Part shown: in pieces, positions 58,601 to 64,000 of the stretch
How positions within the stretch are numbered: the first letter of the stretch is position 1
How the letters are laid out: every line of letters begins with the position of its first letter
NCBI RefSeq assembly: GCF_902459465.1
Contig: NC_047076.1
Span: 14,392,146 to 14,456,145 of the forward strand
Length of the DNA: 64,000 nucleotides
DNA from: Asterias rubens
Taxonomy: Eukaryota; Echinodermata; Asteroidea; Forcipulatida; Asteriidae
Direction of reading: 5' to 3'
Program-made: the position numbers and the translations under genes
Notes under the pieces: generated by a model
Databases searched by the model: none
Seen by the model: the letters and a program-made list of their open reading frames with translations, nothing else
What the model was told of the DNA's origin: nothing

Positions 58601-61416
58601 TGCAAGCTGTATATATGCACTCCTTTTACATTGGATACGCAATAATAAGCAGTTGTTTTAGAGTAGAGAGTGATAGAATGCAAATCATAAGCAAGGTTTC
58701 CCTCAGTCACTGTCAATTCAGCATTGTTTTTCACGGAGAGGCAATTTTTCAAATAATTATACATTTTGGCAAGTCAATATTTTTGCACATTAAGAATTAC
58801 TGGCATCAACATTTCTCCCAAGGTTTAAGTACTAAACCTTTATACATGTATATTTTTCTAATTACACTAATGAGCAAAAAGACCATTTTACCAAACTCCC
58901 ACTTTTGCGTTTTTCACGAATAGCCACACTTGGATTTGCCATTTTTAACATTACTACACAGCGCTGGCACAGGGCTAAACACAACTACTCTGTGTCTTTT
59001 GTTTTCACGAAGGGACAATTTGTGTGACCTACATTGTAAAACAATTTTAGTTTTCATGAACAGACACTTATCTTTTACACATTGGTTTGTACATGATGCC
59101 TGCTGTGGACCTTGTTTGCGCTGTTTTCTATAATTAAACATACAGTGATTTGAAAAATGTCACTGTTTTACTGGCAAACAGTCTCAGAAACAATGATTTC
59201 AAAAAAGTATAACTTCAAACGCGGTTTTCTCCAAACATGAAAGTTTGGCTGCAGTGGATAAGTTTGCCCTTGGTGGAAACCAGTGAGGAATTGTAAACCC
59301 TGCTTATAACCTGTTTCCATGACTGTATGTGTTTTTCTTATCAGGCATCAACATGCTACAAATGCAGAAAGCCATTACCTCGCTGTGCTTTGTGTTTGAT
59401 GAATATGGGTACACTATCTGGCTTGAAGTCTATTCACCCTCAGGATCGACATGATAATGCAGCCAAGAATGCCCTCAATACAGGTAAGTCTGGATCATGC
59501 TATATACATGCAGGCAGCATTGATCAATTTCAATAGGATTTGAAACTTTGCATGATAGAAGTAAAACTAAGAGAGGTTTGTGGTAACACACTGTGAATCT
59601 CTTTTCTGGCTGTTCTTAATCACGAAGGCAGACAGCCCAAACAGAATACCAGGTTATTTAAAGCTTCTCTATAACAATAAAGGATTTGTTTCCACACAAA
59701 CAAACAACACAATTATTAAGTAGGATTTGACACTTTGCATGATAGAAGTAAAACTAAGAGAGGTTTGCGTTGTGCATTGTGAATCTCTTTTTGAGTAATG
59801 TTGGTTCTGAAATTTAAAAAAACACCAGTGGTAATTAATGACCAAACGTTCCGATCTGTATGCTCTTATTTGATCAGTTAATGAAGTCTTCAATAATCCA
59901 GTAACTGTATTTCAGAGCAGATTGAAGAGGGAGTTATAATACAATGATTTATGTGAGAACCTAAGTGGGAAGCTACTCCCTGGAGAGATTACCAAAGATC
60001 TTTAGTATTTGGTCTTCTGCTGATAGTAATAGAACATTGATGGTTGCTGGACATCCATCAGTCAAGGCAAAGAATCTGCAGGCTTTTATTTTGATCTTCA
60101 ATTTGGGTGGCATGGCTGGCATGTGCCTAAAGCACTCACCTCTCACCACTGTGGTCCTGGTTGGATTCCCAGCTAAGGTCATACATGTATGTGAGTAGAG
60201 TTGTGTGTTGCTTCTGTCCTATGCCACAATGGCTTTCTCCAGGGTTGGACCTGTCCAGATTGTTCATGGTGTGATCACACTAACTTGATGCTGGCTCTAT
60301 TTATAACACAAATTAATCCAACTATTGTCAATTCATTTTAGTATTCCCTAAAAATAAGTTTTAGAAGATACTGCTTGAAACCATGCAATTAAGCCTTCAT
60401 GATTTGATGTTTGATTGTATGCTCCTCAGATCCCCACGATGAGTCCAAGCAGACTGATTTCAAGCAGTGGTTTACATGGTGTCAATCTTGTAGACATGGT
60501 GGTCATGCATGTCATCTCATGGATTGGTTCAAGTAAGTAGCAATCTTATTTAAAAAACCATTCATTCATTAATACCTCAGACAGTTTCACTATTCCTATT
60601 GGTGGAGCAAGTGTGGTGGAGAGTGCGTCACATGGGGGTGTTTAAACGGTTGATAATGACCAGCTGGACACTGTTTATAAGCGGTTAGTCTTGGTGCAAG
60701 ACATTTCCAGTTACGGACGATGCGGGTGCTGTTGGTGAGTTGATCGTGTTGTGTGTGAAAGGAAAACGAGAAACGTCTTGCACCGAGACTAACTACGCAC
60801 TCAAATGCATATCCAAAAACTGTCTCAGTCATAAAAACGCAACACATGTACAGAGGTCAAGGACATCGGAAAACGGATAAGTTTAACAGATTTTCTTACT
60901 TTATTAGGCCTTTTTACCAAAAAGGCATTTATGGATGCGAATAAAAGAGTAGTGATTCATTCTTAAACTGTCGTTAAAACTGTGCAGGGTCGTAACAGTG
61001 CGATAAAGGCCCATGCCTTCGGCTCGGGCCTTTATCACTCGTCCATGACCCTGCCATTTTTAAACGGCAGTTTAAGAACTCGTTGCTACCCTTTTATTCA
61101 ATCAAATTCTGGCTATTTCACCCTTCTCATTCCGATTTTACTCATTGTTTATGTTCCCTGCAAACTGCAGGTGATGTCAATCATGGCGTATAAATTATAA
61201 CTATTACATGTACTCACATTGCGTTGTACATTACATGTTGTCCATACAAGTGACTCGGAAGACTCATGAGTGAGACTGCATAGAAGCAGAATGTTTATTG
61301 ATATAGCTTGGTTTTTTTTCAGAGAGCATCCAGAGTGTCCAGTAACAGGCTGTGTATGTAAATGTATGTTAATGGATACAGTAGGAACTGTGTCATCTAC
61401 TGAGAGTGTTACATGA
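31608..61416 (+). CDS. MIOS: MIOS, GATOR2 complex WD-repeat protein, 23 coding exons
   Basis: Complete gene, 914 residues (human 875). Exons: 31608-31620, 33179-33402, 34507-34557, 34685-34876, 35708-35777, 36264-36353, 39481-39582, 40348-40484, 40918-41041, 43177-43212, 46701-46819, 48010-48144, 48603-48697, 49493-49669, 50897-50968, 52079-52191, 53221-53390, 54745-54930, 55809-55942, 57085-57253, 59345-59483, 60430-60532, 61323-61416. The lengths sum to 2745 nt and every junction keeps phase. MIOS is a GATOR2 subunit that relieves GATOR1 inhibition of Rag GTPases at the lysosome, promoting mTORC1 activity. Residues 1-430 form the WD40 propeller ([40 protein letters not shown]). 430-745 is the alpha-solenoid ([27 protein letters not shown]). 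The C-terminus has zinc-binding motifs [30 protein letters not shown] and [10 protein letters not shown]. Less certain: the start of exon 3 (another AG gives a wrong phase) and the weak GTTGAC donor of exon 13. Exon 8-9 is joined by an AT-AC intron. Confidence 0.95.
31836..31992. repeat. 31-bp minisatellite, 5 copies, MIOS intron 1
   Basis: Unit CAGAAAAACATTCTAGCGCC followed by CTCAAGGGACA; one C-to-T change (GCGTCC) in the fourth copy. It begins 216 bp after the first donor. Confidence 0.9.
32315..32472. mobile_element. Palindromic MITE R2, MIOS intron 1
   Basis: Left CTTTGGAACGCAAGGTGGCA, right complement GCCACCAGAGGTCCGAAAG. The same family is at 35790-35936. Ends near CAAT/ATTG. Confidence 0.7.
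33690..33957 (+). mobile_element. 5'-truncated SINE with (ATT)n tail, MIOS intron 2
   Basis: Body TAATTGCTTCTCTCCACCCA and GGGGTAAATGGGTACC, 3' GTGTTATATAAAAACTTAAT then ATT triplets. Same family as 22270-22640. Confidence 0.75.
35790..35936. mobile_element. Palindromic MITE R2, MIOS intron 5
   Basis: Left GGAGACTTTGGAACGCTAGG, right complement CCAAGCGTCCCGAAAGTCTCC shortened; starts 13 bp after the exon 5 donor. It therefore sits unusually close to a splice site. Confidence 0.75.
36388..36850. repeat. 18-bp array, arm A, MIOS intron 6
   Basis: About 25 copies of CTTCAGACTAGGTGTCTG and CTTCAGACTGGGGTGCCTA variants, starting about 35 bp after the exon 6 donor. It is related to the array at 37060-39415 in inverted orientation (GCCTACTTCAGACTGGGG against CCCCACTCTGGAGTAGGC). 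Confidence 0.88.
37060..39415. repeat. 18-bp array, arm B, about 130 copies, MIOS intron 6
   Basis: Copies of CTCTGGAGTAGGCCCCA / CTCTGGAGTAGGCACCCTA with higher-order repeats of several hundred bases (for example the blocks at 38041-38160 and 38460-38580 are nearly identical). The period is a multiple of three, which produces long meaningless open frames. Confidence 0.92.
40485..40917 (+). other. MIOS: U12-type AT-AC intron of MIOS (intron 8)
   Basis: The 5' splice site is ATATCCTTT, the U12 consensus. The branch sequence TCCTTAAC is at 40897-40904, with the branch A 14 nt from the end. The intron ends in AC. Exon 8 ends FDKP and exon 9 begins [15 protein letters not shown] in phase 0, aligning with human KPVLTLTEQPKPLTKVAW. 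No GT-AG alternative keeps this frame. Confidence 0.93.
41577..42350. repeat. 46-bp minisatellite, about 17 copies, MIOS intron 9
   Basis: Unit TTACCCTACGCGCTATGCAG, CCATGGTACTAGCCCTGG, then (A/T/C)GGCCTTG. It grew from R1 sequence, since the first copy continues R1 in register. Confidence 0.92.
42340..42955. mobile_element. Foldback element with about 200-bp arms
   Basis: Left arm 42350-42590 and right arm 42775-42950 are inverted copies (CCGCAGAAAAATGTATGC against its complement, GTTGGGAGCTGCATT against AATGCAGCTCCCAGC). The loop of about 190 bp is unrelated. A solo arm is at 2826-3066. Confidence 0.75.
43433..44001. mobile_element. Inverted-repeat MITE, MIOS intron 10
   Basis: Ends GGGGTGGATTGCACCAAGCG and the complement of AAGACCGTTTTATTGCAATC + CGCCCC. 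The interior repeats GGTCT/AGACC and TATAGC words. Confidence 0.7.
44002..44132. mobile_element. 131-bp palindromic MITE, MIOS intron 10
   Basis: Perfect terminal repeat TGATTAGGGGCAAGCTTTTG with its complement at the right end. It abuts the previous MITE directly. Confidence 0.8.
44330..44572 (+). pseudogene. LINE C-terminal remnant
   Basis: Translation contains [20 protein letters not shown] and SFKTRLDKI, the terminal motif of a LINE ORF2. Nothing upstream is preserved. Confidence 0.65.
44600..46700 (+). repeat. MIOS: Tandem array of splice acceptor plus exon 11 start, 21 pseudo-copies
   Basis: Each unit holds the intron end TGTATTGCAG, the first 50 nt of exon 11 (CTAGTAGAGC to CCAACATGTGAG) and either a 91-bp spacer form (GAATCGTGTTCTAATG) or a 105-bp form (GTAGTATTGGACAGATAC). 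Only the last copy (acceptor at 46700) continues into the full exon. Confidence 0.93.
47188..47480 (+). mobile_element. SINE, plus strand, diverged, MIOS intron 11
   Basis: Head GGTGTTTCTGATCAGCATAC, B-box-like GGGTTCAAGTC, and the family body. (ATT)n lies just upstream at 47100-47122. Confidence 0.6.
47490..47806. repeat. 62-bp minisatellite, 5 copies, MIOS intron 11
   Basis: Unit TGCATACACTATAGCATTTT, AGTTATATTTTACTGTCAGT, CTTTTGTTAGATGCATACATAA. Confidence 0.9.
47861..48058 (+). repeat. MIOS: Two copies of acceptor plus exon 12 start (99-bp period)
   Basis: Copy 1 (47861-47959) has the intron end ATTAATGTAG, then exon-like GTATCCCCTCAATCTAC and GGCATCAGGCAGGAGTCTG. The intron sequence TATGTGTCTTTTAGATTG then restarts for copy 2, which is the real exon 12 (from 48010). 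Confidence 0.9.
50164..50372. repeat. Tandem amplified TTAA-MITE end, 4 copies, MIOS intron 14
   Basis: Copies of GGCACTGGACACCTTTGGTA plus ATTGCCAAAGACCAG and TTCTCACTC, with periods of about 53-69 bp. More of the MITE follows to about 50600 (ACTATCAACAGCTCTCTGTT). Confidence 0.8.
51171..51866. repeat. 30-bp minisatellite, about 23 copies, MIOS intron 15
   Basis: Unit CCTGGGGCAACCCCCTCATC then AAACTGGAGC. 30 is divisible by three, so open frames of about 250 codons appear on both strands. They encode only the repeat and are not genes. Confidence 0.95.
52331..52560. mobile_element. MITE with GTTCGATTAGCTTCC ends, MIOS intron 16
   Basis: Left GAGTGCGTTCGATTAGCTTC and right complement GGGTGCTTTCGATTAGCTTC. 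The interior has CACTTGGGGCTGACC/GGCCAGCCCCAAGTG pairs. A fragment in reverse orientation is at 30050-30180. No clear target duplication. Confidence 0.7.
53335..53815 (+). repeat. MIOS: Tandem array of exon 17 end plus splice donor, 6 copies
   Basis: The true exon 17 ends at 53390. The last about 55 nt (AGCAATGTTTGGATTCTTGA to GATGTGGTCTTG), the donor GTAAGTCT and a short intron piece then recur five more times with a period of about 82 bp. One copy has a small insertion (GATACAATTATG). The last has GTCAGTCT in place of GTAAGTCT. Confidence 0.93.
53931..54640. mobile_element. Long inverted-repeat element R3, MIOS intron 17
   Basis: Left CAGACAGTTTCGTTGTTCCT and GTCACGTGGGGGTGTTTAAAC. The right end is the inverse (GTTTAGACACCCCCACGTGA, then GCTCTCAACCAATACGTAAT). 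A second copy's left part is at 60565-60990 and right-end fragments are at 32935-33150. CACGTG E-boxes lie at both ends. Confidence 0.7.
54900..55044 (+). repeat. MIOS: 48-bp array of exon 18 end plus donor, 3 copies
   Basis: Unit GTAGAGCTGCTACAGTCGTA, TGTTGATAGG, donor GTATGT, AAACATTGCTTA. Each junction also restores an AG, so each added copy is a 29-nt segment bounded by AG and GT. The frame stays open through all three copies as [16 protein letters not shown] repeats. Confidence 0.9.
55383..55790. mobile_element. Repeat R1, fullest copy, MIOS intron 18
   Basis: Hairpin ACAATTGTTGCACGCTGTGA with its complement at about 55495-55515, then the R1 body to GGTATAACC. It stops 19 bp before exon 19. 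Confidence 0.75.
56077..56318. mobile_element. TTAA-MITE, truncated, followed by hairpin-rich insert
   Basis: Left end TTAAAGGCAGTGGACACTAT. It breaks off at ACAAGGGTGCT. It is followed by inverted repeats at 56333-56372 (CCATATCCAAC/GTTGGATATGG) and 56535-56660 (CCCCGGAGCGTTCTATTTTC and its complement). Confidence 0.7.
57440..58176. repeat. 32-bp minisatellite, about 23 copies, MIOS intron 20
   Basis: Unit GAGTTGCCTGCCTACTAGAG then TAGCATGATGTT. Point variants: CAGCC, TTGCC, AAGCC and CTTGAT. Confidence 0.93.
60565..60990. mobile_element. Repeat R3, partial copy, MIOS intron 22
   Basis: CCTCAGACAGTTTCACTATT, GGGGGTGTTTAAACGGTTGA and CGTCTTGCACCGAGACTAAC match 53931-54330. It starts 33 bp after the exon 22 donor. 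Confidence 0.75.
60965..61085. repeat. Long hairpin, MIOS intron 22
   Basis: TTAAACTGTCGTTAAAA, GCAGGGTC and GATAAAGGCCCA pair with TGGGCC-like GGGCCTTTATC, GACCCTGC and TTTAAACGGCAGTTTAA downstream around a short GCCTTCGGC loop. Confidence 0.7.
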
Positions 61417-61639
61417 AATGACATCATCACCAGCTACTGCCTCATCAGTCTTCCCCAACACCATCATGCATCTTGAACCAGTATGCTAAAACTGAGACAA
61501 AAATTATTACTTTTACTAATTTCTCAAAAACTACAGCACCTCAGTAAAATTTCAAGGGAAGCTTTCTACTATCATAATCTTCAAACTGTGTAAGTTTAAT
61601 GTAAATCTGGTAATTGTGTTTTTTCTTAGGAAAAAGTAC

Positions 61640-62000
61640 ATATACCCTTATGTTGAAGCCATTGGACCCTTTCGGTTTTACAAATAACTTACAGGGTTTA
61701 CAGAAGGTAGTGGTGAAATACTTCTCTTGAAATATTATTCCATGAAATGCTTTACTTTTGAGAAAACAGTAAAACAATATCAATTCTCGTTAACGAGTAT
61801 TACGGATTTATTTTAAACACATGTCATGACACGGCGAAACGCGCGGATACAAGGGTGAGTTTTCCCGTTATTTTCTCCCGACTCCGATGACCGATTAAGC
61901 CCAAATTTTCACAGGTTTGTTATTTTATATATAAGTTGTGATACACGAAGTGTGGGCCTTGGACAATACTGTTTACCGAAAGGGTCCAATGGCTTTAAAG
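61640..62000. mobile_element. Diverged TTAA-MITE relative downstream of MIOS
   Basis: GATGACCGATTAAGCCCAAA, TTTTCACAGGTTTGTTATTT and flanking CCATTGGACCCTTTCGG / CCGAAAGGGTCCAATGG ends. It has the same internal block as the TTAA family but different termini. It may lie in the MIOS 3' UTR. Confidence 0.6.
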
Positions 62001-62096
62001 TACCTGAAATATACATTATTCTTAATAGAAAAAAAAGGGGTTGCCTATAATTTGATAAAAAATCTTTAAAACAAATTCCAATGTATTTGTATTTTG

Positions 62097-62102
62097 AATA
62101 AA
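62097..62102 (+). terminator. Candidate polyadenylation signal for MIOS
   Basis: AATAAA about 680 bp after the MIOS stop. Further AATAAA hexamers occur at 62228 and 62500, so the true 3' end is not fixed. Confidence 0.3.
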
Positions 62103-62644
62103 AAAATAAGAATTAATGGAGCAGCAGCCAAATGTAACTGCCTGCTTACTCTATGTTGTATTTTTACACTACATGTTTATCCCATTGTATACAGGCATGC
62201 AACTGTAACTTCACCCTAAAAGAGGAAAATAAAAAATGTCATTGATCTGGAGTAATATTTTTATAATTTTGAGTGGTAAAACTGAGATTAAAAATCAGCT
62301 GATCAAAGAAAAAGTTGCATACCTGAGTTTAGGTTTGTTATAATGATATGGAGTCCCAAATGTATGATTGAAGGTTAATCTACAAAATGACTCTATTTCA
62401 GTCAACACTCTCATTGCCCCAGGCTGGTAGACTTGGAACCAGGTCTAAATTAATGAAATAGCTGTTGGGTAACACTATGTGTAATTATTGAAAATTGACA
62501 ATAAAATCTGTTAAAATCAATCAAATCTACAATGTATGTCTATGATAACATATTGTGTTGTGAATATCATTGGGAAGTACATGAAGCCAGAATGTTGTAC
62601 ATTCAATAACATTGTACAGTGTACTATCAGCTATCAGCAGAGAG

Positions 62645-62840
62645 TTTTCATTTTCCACGACGGATGGTTCTGAGACGTTTTACAGCCAAATGTTGATGGT
62701 TTCAGCACAATGCAGATTTATCTCAAGAAGTACCGTCTTGAAAATAAGGGACGACTGCCTCAAAGCCAACTCATGCGCAGATGACGCCAAATGTCATAAT
62801 TAATGTCGCAGAACCATCCATCGTCCAAAATGAAAGGTCC
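62645..62840. mobile_element. Palindromic MITE near the window end
   Basis: CATTTTCCACGACGGATGGT + TCTGAGAC on the left, inverse GTCGCAGAACCATCCATCGT + CCAAAATG on the right. The interior is unrelated. Confidence 0.65.
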
Positions 62841-63339
62841 CTCTTATTTATCTATACACAAACAAATATACCCAAAACAACAACGTGCCGAGGATTTATA
62901 ATCCTATTATTTAATAACCAAATGATGTTCACAGTTTACAAGTGACAAGGATTTGTTTAAATTGTAAGATCAGAAATTACAAGATTTTGGATGCAAAATT
63001 TCTGCTTATAAAGTTACCAGCTCAATAAAATTGTTCAAAATGTCTTTTTCTGTTTTATTAAATAGTTGCTTAGCCTGGCACTAATTCTTGTTAAAAGATC
63101 ACACACCATGTACGGCAAAAAAGATGAACAAAATACTCCTTTTATTCCTGCTGAAATTATTATGGCATGATGATCAGAGGCACAAAACAACAGCATAGCA
63201 CTGGTCAGCAGTGGTCACAACAACCTATGTAAATGACATGCCATCTTGGCTGATACTCTACTTGTGCTCTGCGAGTAATTGTGGAACTAGTAAGAGTTTA
63301 ATGATATCAGATTGATCTTTTTAAAGGTAGACTGGTGAC

Positions 63340-63928
63340 CATTGCAATCTCAATGATTCATGTTGGCGCCTTCTAGGTACATGTAGGTAATTGCAATCTC
63401 AATGATTCATGTTGGCGCCTTCTAGGTACATGTGAGCATTGCAATCTCAATGATTCATGTTGGCGCCTTCTAGGTACATGTAGGTAATTGCAATCTCAAT
63501 GATTCATGTTGGCGCCTTCTAGGTACATGTGAGCATTGCAATCTCAATGATTCATGTTGGCGCCTTCTAGGTACATGTGAGCATTGCAATCTCAATGATT
63601 CATGTTGGCGCCTTCTAGGTACATGTGAGCATTGCAATCTCAATGATTCATGTTGGCGCCTTCTAGGTACATGTGAGCATTGCAATCTCAATGATTCATG
63701 TTGGCGCCTTCTAGGTACATGTAGGTAATTGCAATCTCAATGATTCATGTTGGCGCCTTCTAGGTACATGTAGGTAATTGCAATCTCAATGATTCATGTT
63801 GGCGCCTTCTAGGTACATGTAGGTAATTGCAATCTCAATGATTCATGTTGGCGCCTTCTAGGTACATGTAGGTAATTGCAATCTCAATGATTCATGTTGG
63901 TGCCTTCTAGGTACATGTAGGTAATTGG
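63340..63928. repeat. 48-50-bp minisatellite, 12 copies
   Basis: Unit GCAATCTCAATGATTCATGT, TGGCGCCTTCTAGGTACATG, then TAGGTAATT or TGAGCATT. The two spacer types alternate in blocks. The minus-strand open frame over it encodes only the repeat. Confidence 0.93.
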
Positions 63929-64000
63929 TTGGAAATAATTGTTTGGGAATTGCCTTGCAGTAGTACTATGAAACATTTGATAATTTGTCTTGGATTAAAA

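Overview
This is a eukaryotic, intron-rich and very repeat-rich nuclear window. It most likely comes from an echinoderm, probably a sea star. That placement is an inference. It rests on animal-type genes with long introns, GT-AG splice sites, tRNA-derived SINEs, and a TTAA-flanked MITE family (repeated GGACACTATTGGTAATTACT ends) that I remember from sea-star genomic sequence. There are no operons, ribosome binding sites or CRISPR arrays.

Layout. 1-7.3 kb is intergenic: a minisatellite, a (TAA)n run, SINEs, a decayed LINE, a hAT-type MITE with an 8-bp target duplication and a MULE-like MITE with a 9-bp duplication. 7.26-7.62 kb looks like a head-to-head promoter. It has a possible first coding exon on the minus strand and a possible first exon of the C2orf69 homologue on the plus strand. 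C2orf69 (mitochondrial, hydrolase-like fold) has coding exons at about 10.4 and 13.9-14.57 kb, separated by a large foldback element, a Penelope-like fragment and nested repeats. 14.6-19.9 kb is intergenic or intronic repeats. A cytosolic sulfotransferase (SULT) gene follows with six recognisable exons, 19.96-26.36 kb. A single-exon JmjC/cupin oxygenase gene lies on the minus strand at 27.97-29.06 kb. It is divergent from MIOS, a GATOR2 subunit of the mTORC1 amino-acid pathway, which runs 31.6-61.4 kb on the plus strand. I could assemble 23 MIOS coding exons with consistent phase, giving 914 residues from start to stop. The last 2.5 kb holds a palindromic MITE and a 48-50-bp minisatellite.

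The most striking observations are in MIOS. One intron is a textbook U12-type AT-AC intron. At four separate exons the splice site plus the adjoining coding sequence has been tandemly duplicated: acceptor copies about 22x before exon 11 and 2x before exon 12, and donor copies 6x after exon 17 and 3x after exon 18. Intron 6 carries about 3 kb of 18-bp repeats in two opposite orientations. The genes are not functionally linked as a system; they are ordinary animal neighbours. The window's novelty lies in its repeats and in the splice-site-embedded minisatellites.
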